Assembly: GCA_037974335.1 (NCBI GenBank)
Contig: CM075760.1
Coordinates: 20,726,291 to 20,790,290, forward strand
DNA: 64,000 nt
Origin: Prionace glauca
Taxonomy: Eukaryota > Chordata > Chondrichthyes > Carcharhiniformes > Carcharhinidae
Direction of reading: 5' to 3'
The notes below the pieces were generated by a model, which worked only from the letters and a program-made list of their open reading frames with translations, ran no database searches and was not told where the DNA came from. Made by a program: the position numbers and the translations under genes. The first letter of the stretch is position 1. Each line of letters starts with the position of its first letter. Positions 21,720 through 32,267 of the stretch are shown piece after piece.

Positions 21720-21850
21720 TGAGCCACACTGAGCATGCCCCATGTCACAATGCCCGGGGCTGATTGACGGCAGATTCGAACCAATAGGAAGAGAACCGAG
21801 GGGGAGTGGCTCATCCTCCAACCAATCAGAGTGAATGAGGGGTGGGGTCT
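21720..21850. promoter_or_regulatory. CCAAT/GC promoter of ZNF-4
   Basis: CCAAT boxes at 21781 and 21822, each followed by GAGGGGGAGTGG or GAGGGGTGGGG, plus GGGGCTGATTGACGGC. This matches the 3.9-4.06 kb promoter nearly word for word but lacks one of its 60-bp modules. It lies 340 bp upstream of the ZNF-4 exon. No divergent partner remains on the minus side. Confidence 0.6.
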
Positions 21851-21869
21851 TAAGTGGTGCCCAAAGCTT

Positions 21870-22183
21870 TATCAATATTCAGAATAACTTCCCTGTTTAT
21901 GTATCAATATCACACTTTATGAAGCTTGGGGTCAAATTTGCTTTGCTGACGACTCTCTTAGTATGTCTTGTAGATATAAAAAATCCCTCTCCTTCACCTC
22001 TTTCTCTCACCTCCCATAGAGGCAGTTGGCTTTTTGTGACAATCAAGCAGTTTTCATGGTCATTTTTTCCTACTGCCAGCTTCACAAATTACCAGATTCG
22101 TTCAGCTCAATTTCACAACCTGCCTTTGTGTTTTGTGGGTTCTCTCTCATTCCCTTTTTTTCTGTTTTAAATCAATTTCACAG
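21870..22183 (+). other. Intron upstream of ZNF-4 last exon
   Basis: Alignable with 5140-5426 and 44750-45011 (AAAATCCCTCTCCTTCA, CAAATTACCAGATTCGTTCAG). It ends in acceptor TTTTAAATCAATTTCACAG at 22183. Confidence 0.6.
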
Positions 22184-22286
22184 GGGTGTTGGAAGTTGAG
22201 GATTTACAGTTGGGAAATTTGAACATCACCTCAGGATCTGAGAGTCACCCAATTCATCAGAACTTCAGTATCATCAGAATTTGAAC

Positions 22287-22835
22287 ATGGAAGGGAAAAG
22301 CAACATTAAGAGTGGGGAGAAACCGTACACGTGTTCTGAGTGTGGGCAAGGCTACAGCCGATCATCTGGCCTGTTGAGACACAAGCACGTTCACACTGGA
22401 GAGAGACCCTATAAATGTGGGGACTGTGGGAAGGGTTTCAATTACCCATTTGAACTGAAAGCTCATGGACGAAATCACACTGGGGAACGACAGTTCACCT
22501 GTCCCGTGTGTGGGAAGGGATTCACTCAGTCATCCAGTCTGGTGACACATCAGCGAATTCACACCGGGGAGAGGCCGTTCATCTGCTCTGACTGTGGAAA
22601 GCGATTCACTCATTCATACAACCTGCTGAACCACCGGAGAGTTCACACCGGGGAGAGGCCATTCCTCTGCTCTGACTGTGGGATGGGATTCACTCACTCA
22701 TCGAACCTGCTGGCACATGAGCGAGTTCACACTGGGGAGAAACCATTCATCTGCCCCGAGTGTGGGAAAGGATTCACTCGGTTAGCCAACCTGCGGAAAC
22801 ACCAGCGCAGTCACACTGATCAGAAATGTGTTTGA
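22287..22835 (+). CDS. C2H2 zinc-finger protein, 6 fingers (ZNF-4)
   Basis: Predicted 182-residue protein starting [16 protein letters not shown], the [12 protein letters not shown]-type start. Six complete fingers follow: [12 protein letters not shown] (aromatic change in the core), [13 protein letters not shown], and four canonical ones with TGERPF linkers, ending [11 protein letters not shown]. Behind the stop, finger remains continue to about 23105, so this is probably the shortened survivor of a longer array. The exon starts at 22184 behind a clear splice acceptor. The protein could still be functional as a short six-finger factor. No effector domain is present. Confidence 0.8.
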   Translation: MEGKSNIKSGEKPYTCSECGQGYSRSSGLLRHKHVHTGERPYKCGDCGKGFNYPFELKAHGRNHTGERQFTCPVCGKGFTQSSSLVTHQRIHTGERPFICSDCGKRFTHSYNLLNHRRVHTGERPFLCSDCGMGFTHSSNLLAHERVHTGEKPFICPECGKGFTRLANLRKHQRSHTDQKCV

Positions 22836-23106
22836 AGGCTCAACTCCAGGAAGTGCTGTGGAAGATTGGAGGAACCGATGCCCCATCAATGTCTTCACAC
22901 TGATAAGAGACTTTTCAGATGCTCTCGCTGTAGGACTGAGTTCAGACAACATCTCAACTCACTGTAAACCAGCACACTGATGTTGGGGAGAGGCTATTCA
23001 CTGCTCAGTGTGTAGGAAGGGATTTATCTGTTTACCCAACCTATTGACAGACCTGAGAGTTCAATTGTAATTACTGAGATCGGATTCTTCTGTTAGTAAC
23101 ATCCAG
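22836..23106 (+). pseudogene. Decayed continuation of the ZNF-4 array
   Basis: Pieces of about three fingers (GAGACTTTTCAGATGCTCTC, GAGAGGCTATTCACTGCTCA, GTAGGAAGGGATTTATCTG) with stops and shifts, then the family 3' flank GAGATCGGATTCTTCTGTTA. Confidence 0.75.
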
Positions 23107-23457
23107 GAAACATATAAGATGATTAGAGGTTTTGATAGGGTGGATAGTAATAGCCTTTTTCCTCTGATGGAGAAATCTAGCACGAGGGGGCATGGCTTTA
23201 AATTAAGGGATGGTAGTTATAGGACGGATGTCAGGGGTAGGTTCTTTACCCAGAGGGTGGTGAGGGATTGGAATGCCCTGCCTGCTGCAGTTGTAAATGC
23301 GCCTAGTTTGGGGGCATTTAAGAGATCCGTGGATAGGTTTATGGACGAAAAGGGATTGGTTTAGGTTAGTGGGTCATTGTTTTGTAACTGGTCGGCGCAA
23401 CATCGTGGGCCGAAGGGCCTGTTCTGCGCTGTAATGTTCTATGTTCTATGTTCTAGG
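23107..23457 (+). mobile_element. LINE-2 3' end
   Basis: C-terminal ORF2 piece (MIRGFDRVDSNSLFPLMEKS, TQRVVRDWNALPAAVV, DRFMDEKGLV) and tail GCTGTAATGTTCTATGTTCT. Nearly the same sequence ends the copy at 48.97-50.41 kb, so both belong to one fairly young family. It is inserted in the ZNF-4 3' UTR, within ATCCAGGA/CTGAAC. Confidence 0.88.
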
Positions 23458-23538
23458 ACTGAACTATGTTCTTTGGGTCTGTTTCTGATGTTAATGAATT
23501 CCATTTCAGGTAGAGATTAATATTCTGGATAAAGGACA

Positions 23539-23544
23539 AATAAA
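23539..23544 (+). promoter_or_regulatory. Poly(A) signal of ZNF-4
   Basis: AATAAA in GGACAAATAAATCAGCTTTG. The same 3' end word occurs at 48.77 kb and 63.465 kb after other ZNF sequences. Confidence 0.55.
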
Positions 23545-23559
23545 TCAGCTTTGTGTTAA

Positions 23560-24160
23560 ACATAGTGTGACAAGTCCTTTTATTGTCACCAACATAAGTT
23601 AGTTCTTTTTTAAATTCTCTCCCTCCCCCGTTTCCTCCAACAAGAGTGAGGATCTCATGGAGCTTCTTTGTCACTAAGATTGAGGCAATCTGATCAGCTG
23701 CCTCTGCTGATTCATTCCCTTCCATTGGGCCAAACTGTCTCTAAAATCTCCTTCTTCCCTGAGCCTTGAACTTGCCTGTTTCTTTAGTTTTTCTCCTTTC
23801 TCCTCTCATCCCCTCTAGAGCTCTCCTTCTCCGTGAGACTCACCCTCTGCTCCCTTCACTATTCTCACTAGGTTGCTGACCATCACCTTCCCCGTCTGAG
23901 CTGATTGTTTTAATTGTTCCCTTGCCTCGGATCCTGTCACTATCTGCAAAACTGCCAACATCACCCCCTCCTCAAAGAACCAGCTCTTGCTCCCACCGTC
24001 CATGCAAACTACTACCGATTTTCAACTTCCCATTCCTCTCTAAAATCACTGAATGTCTTGGAAAATCGAGAATGCGGGGAAACTCACTGGAAAAAATTCA
24101 AATTAAAGTTTCTCCAAATTTATAAAATGGGAAAGAGTAGCTGAAGTGAGCATTGGTTCC
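23560..24160 (-). other. Non-coding, with traces of a minus-strand ZNF leader
   Basis: At about 23640-23730 the minus strand resembles the leader segment GGGAATGAATCAGCAGAGGCAG-like (compare 43206-43250 on +). The rest, a pyrimidine-rich stretch up to 24.1 kb, is unassigned. Confidence 0.35.
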
Positions 24161-24169
24161 TTGGCAGGT

Positions 24170-24446
24170 GAGACGAAGTGGCGCAGTGGTTAACACTGTG
24201 CCTCACGCTGCCAGGAAATTGGGTTCAATTCCCGGTTTGGGTCACTGTATGGAGTTTGCACGTCCTCCCTGTGTCTGCGTGGGTTTCCTCCGGGTGCTCC
24301 GGTTTCCTCCCACAGTCAAAACACCTGTTGGTTAGGTGCATTGACCTGAACTGGCGCCATAGAGTGCCAACTAGGGGAATTTCACAGTAACTTCATCGCT
24401 GTGTTAATGTAAGCCTTACTTGTGACTAATAAACTTTAAACTTTAA
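24170..24446 (+). mobile_element. tRNA-derived SINE, full length, AACTTCATCG-tail subfamily
   Basis: Head GTGGCGCAGTGGTTAACACT, good B box GGGTTCAATTCCC, body GGGTTTCCTCCGGGTGCTCC, tail AACTTCATCGCTGTGTTAAT and GTGACTAATAAACTTT. Confidence 0.9.
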
Positions 24447-24524
24447 GACTGAGCAATAAATGATGGAATGGCCCAGACTCTGAACAAATATTTGTTCCTG
24501 TTTTCAGTAAAAGTCACAAAATAC

Positions 24525-25030
24525 AATTGTGTTGGAAACAGTTCAGAGAAGGTTCACTGGGCTGATTCCTGGGATGAAGGGGTTACTTTATGTGGAAAGG
24601 TTGGGTCTGACCACAGAGTTTATCAGAATGTGAGATGATCTTATTGAAACCTAAGATTCTGAGGGGGTTTGACAGGGTGGATGCTGAGAGGATGTTTTCC
24701 CCTCTGGAAATCTCAAACTGGAAGCGCAGTTTAATAATAATTGGGGAGGTGAGGAGGAATTAAACGAGAGGAGAGGAGGAATTTCTTCTCGTTCACTTTT
24801 GGAATTCTCTCTCCTTAGAGAGCAGCGGAGGCTGGGTCATTGAATATATTCAAGGCTGAGTTCCCCAGAGCTTTGATCAAAAGGGAGTCGAAGGTAACGG
24901 GGGCAAGGCAGGAATGTGGAGTTCAGGCTGCAATCAGCCATCATCTGACCAGCCACAATCACATCGATTGGCAGAGCAATCTCGGTGGGTGAAATGGCCG
25001 AATCCTGCTCCTATTTCTGAAAAGGAAGGA
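24525..25030 (+). mobile_element. Old LINE 3' end
   Basis: Decayed C-terminal ORF2: VETVQRRFTGLIPGMKGL-like reading, then a RVDAERMFS-like block (GGATGCTGAGAGGATG), tail ATCACATCGATTGGCAGAGC and CCTGCTCCTATTTCTGA. Confidence 0.7.
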
Positions 25031-25119
25031 GCTCCAGGTTGTATCCAATAATTTCCTGTTTTAATGATGTGCCACCATAAATAAAATACAAGATGTGGAA
25101 CATCCATGAGAATGCAATC

Positions 25120-25200
25120 CTGACAGTTACTTACAGAAAGGATTGAATCAGGCATCTCATCTTCTGAGACACCAGTGAGCTCACATTTCACTTGTGATGC
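25120..25200 (+). pseudogene. Tiny ZNF relic
   Basis: AAAGGATTGAATCAGGCATCTCATCTTCTG and GAGACACCAGTGAGCTCAC are the second half of one C2H2 finger, with CAG-TGA in place of CAG-CGA. Confidence 0.5.
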
Positions 25201-25351
25201 TACTGTGCATTTAAGGAATGTATTTTAATTCTATTTCTGTGTTTTTTCTTTCATTGCCGTGATGTCTGATGAAAGCACAATTGACCTTTTTATTTGTAAT
25301 TTGGGCCTAATGGAATGTCCTGGAGTTTTCTGAGTTTACGTCCCTTTTGAA

Positions 25352-25965
25352 TTACATAAGAACATAAGAAATAGGAGCAGGAGTAGACCATCTAGCCCTT
25401 CGAGCCTGCCCCGCCATTCAATTAGATCATGGCTGATCTGTCGTGGCTCAGTTCCACTTTCCCGCCCTCTCCCCATAACCCTTAATCCCCTCTCTTATCA
25501 AAAACCCATCAACCCGCTTCTTGAAAATATTTAGCGAGGCAGCCTCCACCACTTCAACGGGTAGAGAATTCCAGAGATTCACCACCCTTTGAGTGAAGAA
25601 GTTCCTCCTCAACTCCGTTCTAAACTGCCCCCCCTTTTATCTTGAGGCTGTGCCCCCTAGTCCTACTGTCTTTTTTGAGCGGGAAGAGTCTCTCCACCTC
25701 TATCCTATCCATCCCATTCATCATCTTATACGTCTCAATGAGATCTCCCCTCATTCTTCTAAACTCCAACGAGAACAAACCTAGTTTATTCAGCCTCTCC
25801 TCATAGCTCAACTCCCTCAACTCTGGTATCAGCCTAGTAAACCTCCTCTGCACTCCCTCCAAGGCCAAATATCTTTGCGCAGATGCGGCGCCCAAAACTG
25901 CACACAGTACTCCAGCTGCGGCCGCACCAATACAGCTGCAGCAAGACCTCCCTACTTTTATAATT
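25352..25965 (-). mobile_element. LINE-1 3' end (copy B)
   Basis: Antisense copy starting at the terminal repeat (ATAAGAACATAAGAAATAGG). ORF2 C-terminus readable as EGVQRRFTRLIPELRELSYE and RIEVERLFPLKKDSRTRGHS. The C-terminal coding part is broken once near 25.63 kb. Confidence 0.85.
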
Positions 25966-26154
25966 TTTGTGGGAAGATTGATTGACAGGTCAAGGTCAGG
26001 TGGTTCCTTCACAGAAGAATCCAAGGATTCACTTTCAGTTTTAGTTAGAAGCTATTGGACTCCAGACTGGGAAGCAGAACTTCTGTGTCTCTCCCTGGTA
26101 TTAGAAATTCTGCTGACTAGGTGGAACCGTAATAATTACCAATCATTTTTCAGC

Positions 26155-26505
26155 CCTGAAATTTAAACCCACTGTTTCACTCTCGGTCAGGAATAGATCC
26201 CAGTTTTACATCAATCTCTGATTTGTCAGCACGTTTCCAGCCTTCACCTTTGTCCTTCCTGACTCTAAGCCCAGATGTAAATGAGCTCCTGTTCTGTGTC
26301 TAGGAACCCAAAGCTTTGGGTGAAGTCACAAGGCACTAAGTGCTGGAGGGACAGTATTTCCAATATTCACTCCTCCAGTTTCCAGGTCGGATCTGTGCCT
26401 CACTCAGTGTCTGTTGTATCATTGTCCCAGCGGTTAACAGGCTCCGGTGAATTCCTCCATCTGATATTTTAATGCAGACTTTTACAAATTAGTTTTAATG
26501 GGTTT
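26155..26505. repeat. Locally duplicated non-coding segment (copy 2)
   Basis: Similar to 1075-1400 but with the two blocks in the opposite order (GATCCCAGTTTTACATCAATC, CCTTCCTGACTCTAAGC first; ATTGTCCCAGCGGTTAACAG second). Confidence 0.5.
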
Positions 26506-26757
26506 ATTTTAGAACAGAGTTGAGGAGGAACTTCTTCACTCAAAGGGTGGTGAATCTCTGGAATTCTCTGCCCGTTGAAGTGGTGGAGGCTGCATCGCTA
26601 AATATATTTAAGACGCGGGTTGATAGGTTTTTGATAGGGGATTAAGGGTTGGAATGTGGAACTGAGACACGACAGATCAGCCATGATCTTATTGAATGGC
26701 GGGGCAGGCTCGAGGGGCTAGATGGCCTATTCCTGCTCCTATTTCTTATGTTCTTAA
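26506..26757 (+). mobile_element. LINE-1 3' end (copy C)
   Basis: Only the last ~250 bases: AACAGAGTTGAGGAGGAACT, CTTCACTCAAAGGGTGGTGA, ATGATCTTATTGAATGGCGG, ending TTTCTTATGTTCTTA. Confidence 0.85.
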
Positions 26758-27232
26758 ATTAGTAACATCAGCCTTAAGGTCACTGATTCAAGACAGTCAC
26801 AAAAACATGTTAAATCATCAATGGCTACTGAGTACAACCAGGCCTGAGGCAAGGGTTTCAGAGTCGATTCTGTGTAATGGAATATCTTATCAGTGTTGCC
26901 ATGGTGAGCTGTCTGCAGAAAAGAGCCTGTTTGACTCTCTAACTCAGACTAAACTATTATCTCCCACAACGCACAAAATATTACACTCTGTACCTCAATA
27001 AATTTTCACCAAGTTACAAAGGGTTTAGATACAGAAATCATTCAAGCTGGAGGGTGTGTTTAAAAAAATCATCCTACATTTTATAAAATAAACTTCTCAA
27101 CAATGGTACAGCTGCTGTTTGACAATTGAATCACGTTTTGGGGATCTGACGCCAGGAAGGCCATGGCACATGGTGCAGAACAGATTCACCACAGCTCAGA
27201 AAGAAGCCACTCTACCATTGCTGTAATTATGA
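26758..27232. other. Unassigned non-coding stretch
   Basis: No gene or repeat was recognised. Short open frames here match nothing known to me. Confidence 0.4.
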
Positions 27233-27872
27233 TGTGGAGATGCTGACATTGGACTGGGGTAAACACAGTAAGAAGTCTCACAACACCAGGTTAAAGTCCA
27301 ACAGGTTTATTTGATAGTAAACCCACTTGCTTTCGGGGTTTGCCCCTTCGTCAGGTGAGTGGAGAGTTCTGGTCTCAAACAGAGCATATAAAGGCACACA
27401 CAGTTTACAGAACACTGATTAGAATGCGAGTCTTTACAGTTAATCAATTCTTAATGGTGCAGACAATGTGAGTATAGCATTAAGCATAGGTTAAAGAGAT
27501 GTGTATTGTCTCCAGACAGTCTGTAAGTGAGATGTTGCAAGCCCAGGTAAGTCATGGGGGTTACAGATAGTCCGACATGAACCCAAGATCCCGGTTGAGG
27601 CCATCCTCATGTGTGCGGAACTTGGCTATCAGTTTCTGCTCAGCGACTCTGCGCTGTCATATGCCATGAAGGCCGCCTTGGAGAACATTTACCCAAAGAT
27701 CAGAAGCCTAATGCCCATGACCACTGAAATCCCGAGGCATAGTACATTGGGGAGACCATGCAGACACTATGACAACAGATGAATGAACACCGCTCGACAA
27801 TCACCAGGCAAGACTGTTCCCTTCCTGTTGGCGAACACTTCAGCGGTCAAGGCCTGATCCTGCCTTATTTTA
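27233..27872 (-). mobile_element. Penelope-like element, 5' part inverted
   Basis: The minus strand from about 27725 down to 27233 reads the C-terminal end of a Penelope-like ORF (RRVAEQKLIAKFRTHEDGLN, then RDLGFMSDYL-stop) and the 3' UTR with a ribozyme-like core and the terminal GGTGTTGTGAGACTTCTTAC. The next piece, about 27727-27872, is in the opposite orientation and reads a GIY-YIG endonuclease part (YIGET, MNEHRSTITRQ, LPVGEHFSGQG). The two pieces are adjacent in a normal element, so this is an inversion of the twin-priming kind. It is broken and not active. Confidence 0.75.
27331..27354 (-). other. Hammerhead-ribozyme-like core in Penelope-like 3' UTR
   Basis: On the minus strand: CTGACGA, then A, GGGG-CAAA-CCCC hairpin, then GAAA. 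These are the two conserved strands of a hammerhead core around a 4-bp stem II. Hammerhead motifs are known in Penelope-like elements. Stem I and stem III pairing was not established by eye. Confidence 0.55.
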
Positions 27873-28349
27873 CTAAAATCCACTCTCCCCCCCATTCCAA
27901 ATTTTGTTTGCAACTCATCGAGTACTTTGTCCATAACAAACTTTTGTTCTATCTGACCCTCCCCCAACACCAAACCCATCACATTTCTCCCGCTCTTTAG
28001 TTCTGAAGCAGAGTTACATCATGAAACATTAACACTGTTTCTCTCTCCACAGATGTTGCCAAACCTGTTGCTTTTTTCCAGCTCTTTCTGTATTTATGGG
28101 TGGGAAAAACACTATTTACCATCCAGGATAACATAAATGTCCTTCTTCAGCTTCTGTGGATCATTTCTGTGGAAATGCGCTCTCCCAGGCTCAAAGAGCA
28201 TCAGCCCACTGGAAGCAAAGTTTTGAAACTGCCAAGTCCAGCAGAAAGAAACCCTCCGACCCTCCCACTTCACCAACTGTCAGAATGAATATGGTGCAGT
28301 CCTGCATGTGATTAACAGCAGCAATAACAGCAGAATACACTCCTGGTCA
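27873..28349. other. Non-coding, includes dispersed repeat
   Basis: A reverse copy of the AGCAGGTCTG-type repeat lies at about 28005-28085 (GTTTCTCTCTCCACAGATG). From about 28100 the sequence is unassigned, then it joins the 3' flank of the ZNF below (AGTCCTGCATGTGATTAACA). Confidence 0.45.
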
Positions 28350-29108
<759 letters not shown>

Positions 29109-29419
29109 CTGTAAAATGAATTTACAAAAGTCATCGTGTCAGTACAGGATAGAAATTCAGAACAGACAATTCTAGTTGCTATGAAACATTCTATCTTCTC
29201 TCATTCCCCAAAAGCTGTAACTCCCCATCTCACACACTCCCCCTCCATTCTCACCCTGCTGTATCTAATATTCACCCTCCCAATTCTCCTGAAGGTGCTG
29301 ATTGAGGCTGATTAACAGATCCATTCTCACTTCTTCCTGTCCTGGACACAAAGAGTTGAAAATCTTCAAGTTGACAACCATGTTAAAGTTTTACATTTGG
29401 ACATAAATGAACAGACTAA

Positions 29420-29757
29420 TCACAGAATCTTAGAATGCTTACAGTGCAGAAGGAGATCATCTGGTCCATTGAGTCTGCAATGACTCTGACAGAGAATCCC
29501 ACCAAGACACCATTCCTATTTACCCCGCCATTCCCTCTCACCTACACATCTTTGGAGGTAAGGGATAATTTAGCATGTTCAATCAGCCTAAGCTGCATAT
29601 CTTTAGAGTGTGGAAGAGAATCGGAGCACCCAGAGGAAGTCCATGAAGACACAGGGAAAATCTGCAGATCCGCTCAGACAGTGACCCAAGCCGGATCGAT
29701 CCAGTGTCCCTGGATCAGTGAAGCAGCTGTGCCAGCCTCTGCCACGGTGCCGCTGCA
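29420..29757 (-). mobile_element. tRNA-derived SINE, older copy
   Basis: Antisense, diverged: AATCTTAGAATGCTTACAGTG, CAGAAGGAGATCATCTGG, GTGTGGAAGAGAATCGGAGC, and a decayed head near 29740. Confidence 0.8.
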
Positions 29758-29899
29758 ACGATGTGTATAATACAAAGCAAGAGACACATGAAAAATGTAA
29801 GGAGGATCCTGATATAGGCAACAAGTGATGATCGGGAAGTTAAAAATTAAAGACTAGAGTAAGAGAAAAAAAGTGTTTTATTCGCAAATGTTGGAGATA

Positions 29900-30420
29900 T
29901 AAGGAAGTTTGAATCTGTCTAAAGCTCAATCTTCATTCAGAGAGAGAGCAGCAGCAACTTTGCTGGGCAGGAATGAGCAGCTAAACAAGCTCATTGTCCA
30001 TTTCCGCATTCAGACAATGAGGAGCGCTGATTGGCTGGAGGAACAGAATCCTTCCGGTCCTCCAGAGTTCCCATTGGTCAGTCTCCGCAGACAGCCAATG
30101 GGAGGCGGAGCCCCACCTGAGGGTGGGCGGGACTTTGCCTTCCAGCCGCGCTGAGCGGCTGTCCAATGGGAAAGGCTGGAAGACCCGGACAGACAACGGT
30201 CAGTGCGCCGGCTTTGTCCCGGGCCCCGCCCCACACCCGCACATGCGCATTCCCCAAATTCCGCCAATGTGCACTTCGACTCACTGCCTCTCACCGTAGC
30301 TGGCCAATGGGAAGTGTTAGAACACCGGAAGGACTCTTGTCCTCCAGCCAATCAGAGCGCGGGTTTTGTGTGAATGAAGATTGAGCTTCAGACAGACACA
30401 AACTTCTTAGTGTCTCCAAC
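29900..30420. promoter_or_regulatory. Bidirectional CCAAT-rich promoter of ZNF-5 and ZNF-6
   Basis: Seven CCAAT/ATTGG boxes between about 30027 and 30352 (GATTGGCTGG, CCATTGGTCAG, AGCCAATGGG, GTCCAATGGG, CGCCAATGTG, GGCCAATGGG, AGCCAATCAG). An NRF1-like CATGCGCATT lies at about 30243. Both edges carry AAGCTCAATCTTCATTCA or its complement GAATGAAGATTGAGCTTCAG, so the region is flanked by inverted copies of one sequence. The left part aligns with 42600-42750. No TATA box is seen. Confidence 0.65.
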
Positions 30421-30562
30421 TTCTGTGAGTTAAACACTTTCTTTTCTCTCCCTTTCCATTTCTTTTCTCATTTGAAATTGGGGTCTTGCAGCAACTGAAG
30501 GGAAAGGAAGTGAATCCAGGGAGGCTGCAGACTCTGGAAAGGTTGGCCCAGGTTTCTCTGTC

Positions 30563-30639
30563 TCATCTAGATCTGGTGGGTATAAATCGGTTGGACTAAA
30601 ACCTGGTGTTGTCAGACTTTTTACTGTCATCTAGATCTG
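30563..30639 (+). mobile_element. 51-bp Penelope-like tail with 13-bp target duplication
   Basis: Bases 30576-30626 (GTGGGTATAAATCGGTTGG through CTGGTGTTGTCAGACTTTTTACTG) match the Penelope-like 3' end at 40145-40190. They are flanked by perfect direct repeats TCATCTAGATCTG at 30563-30575 and 30627-30639. It interrupts the ZNF-6 leader (ATCTG-ACAGAGTCA). Confidence 0.85.
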
Positions 30640-30927
30640 ACAGAGTCATATTCCTTGGGACTGAATATCATCAGCCTTTGAATCGAGAAGAAATGGTTGT
30701 CTGGTCGTCGATTTGAAAGGATTTCAAACGTCATTGCGATGGAAAAGGACCAACATACTGCCACACTCAGATGAAAGTGTTCCATTGACTAAAGAGCTTT
30801 AACCATTACACAGCCTGAATAAAGATCACACCATTAACAGCGGGGAGAGACTGTAGTCGTGTTGTGTGTGTGTTGATGAGGCTTCAACTGATTGTCCATC
30901 CAAGGGAGAGGCAAGGACACCTGCACC
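30640..30927 (+). other. 5' leader of ZNF-6 with decayed finger
   Basis: Contains ACAGAGTCATATTCCTTGGG and the decayed leader finger (AAGAGCTTTAACCATTACAC, AGCGGGGAGAGACTGTAGTC, GGCTTCAACTGATTGTCC) with in-frame stops upstream of the ATG. Confidence 0.55.
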
Positions 30928-31878
30928 ATGGAGAAACCATGGAAATGTGGGGACTGTGGGAAGAGATACAGAGCCCCATCAGAGCTGGAGGTTCACCGGC
31001 GCAGTCATACTGGAGAGAGGCCATTCATTTGTTCTCAATGTGGGAAGGGATTCAGTGAAATATCCCACCTGCGGACACACCAGCGAGTTCACACTGGGAA
31101 GAGGCCGTTCAACTGCTGTCAGTGTGCGGAGGGATTCACACAATCGTCCCATCTACAGTCACACCAGTGTGTTCACACTGGGGAGTGGCCATTCACCTGC
31201 TCTCAATGTGGGAAGGGATTCAGTCAGTTGTCCAGCCTGCGGACACACCAGCGAGTTCACAGTGGGGAGAGGCCATTCACCTGCTCTCAGTGTGGGAAGG
31301 GATTCAGTCAGTTATCCAACCTGCGGACACACCAGCGAGTTCACACTGGGGAGAGACCATTCACCTGCTCTCAATGTGGGAAGGGATTCAGTCAGTTATC
31401 CAACTTGCAGACACACCAGCGAGTTCACACTGGGGAGAGACCGTTCACCTGCTCTCAGTGTGAGAAGGAATTCACTCATTTATCGAGTCTGCAGACACAC
31501 CAGCGAGTTCACACTGGGGAGAGGCCGTTCACCTGCCCTCAGTGTGGGGAGGGATTCACTCAATCATCCAACCTGCAGAAGCACCAGCGAATTCACACTG
31601 GGGAGAGGCCGTTCACCTGCTCTCAGTGTGGTAAGGGAGTCACTCAGTTATCGAGTCTGCGGACACACCTACGAGTTCACACTGGAGAGAGACCATTCAC
31701 ATGCTCTCAGTGTGGCAAGGGATTCAGTGATTCATCCAGCATGCGGAGACACCAGCGAGTTCACACTGGGGAGAAGCCATTCATCTGCTCTCTGTGTGAG
31801 AAGGGATTCACTCAGATATCCAGTCTGCGGACACATGAGCGAATTCACACTGGGGAGAAACCATTCATCTGCCCTTAG
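30928..31878 (+). CDS. C2H2 zinc-finger protein, 11 fingers, C-terminally truncated (ZNF-6)
   Basis: Predicted 316-residue nuclear protein. It starts [20 protein letters not shown] at the family start. Eleven complete fingers follow with [15 protein letters not shown] linkers. The third is divergent (NCCQCAEGFTQ). Several neighbouring fingers share the same helix (SQLSNLRTH, SQLSNLQTH, SQLSSLRTH), so predicted contacts Q-S-N/S-T recur. The frame ends at TAG (31876-31878) within CP-stop-CGKGF, where CAG is expected. Two further intact fingers follow in frame to TGA at 32020-32022. Like ZNF-3, it therefore loses exactly the last two fingers and may be a shortened form or a recent pseudogene. 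Divergent partner: ZNF-5. Confidence 0.85.
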   Translation: MEKPWKCGDCGKRYRAPSELEVHRRSHTGERPFICSQCGKGFSEISHLRTHQRVHTGKRPFNCCQCAEGFTQSSHLQSHQCVHTGEWPFTCSQCGKGFSQLSSLRTHQRVHSGERPFTCSQCGKGFSQLSNLRTHQRVHTGERPFTCSQCGKGFSQLSNLQTHQRVHTGERPFTCSQCEKEFTHLSSLQTHQRVHTGERPFTCPQCGEGFTQSSNLQKHQRIHTGERPFTCSQCGKGVTQLSSLRTHLRVHTGERPFTCSQCGKGFSDSSSMRRHQRVHTGEKPFICSLCEKGFTQISSLRTHERIHTGEKPFICP

Positions 31879-32022
31879 TGTGGGAAGGGATTCACTGACC
31901 TATCCAACCTGTGCACACACCAGCGAGTTCATAGTGGGGAGCGGCCGTTCACCTGCTCTCAGTGTGGGAAGGGTTTTAGAGTTTCATCCCAGCTGTTGAG
32001 ACACCAACAAGTTCACGAGTGA
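31879..32022 (+). pseudogene. Two in-frame fingers behind the ZNF-6 stop
   Basis: [18 protein letters not shown] and [22 protein letters not shown] continue the array in the same frame. Only the first Cys pair of the first is affected by the stop. Confidence 0.85.
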
Positions 32023-32265
32023 TTCCAGGGGTTGGATTCTGTTTATTGTTTCTGCTCTCAATTACATCCAGGTCTGCATTTTGTTCATTCTCACAGCTGG
32101 ACCATGGGGAATGTTGGAGGGTTTCTTTCAGCTGGACTGGCTGGCCTCATGACATTGCATCCAGTGGGTTAATGCTCTTTGAGACTTGTGGCAAATACCT
32201 GCTTTCAAATTTCACAAGGATCATCAGTGACAGGATGTTAGGAAGTTCAGAGATAATTAGTAAGG
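32023..32265 (+). other. ZNF-6 3' untranslated region
   Basis: Family 3' flank: GGTTGGATTCTGTTTATTG, ACATCCAGGTCTGCATTTTG, TTCAGCTGGACTGGCTGGCC. Confidence 0.5.
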
Positions 32266-32267
32266 AT

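Noticed and set aside
30866-31999. 377-codon open frame with [21 protein letters not shown] repeats
   Set aside because: Frame-shifted reading of the ZNF-6 array. The finger frame starting at 30928 has all zinc ligands.
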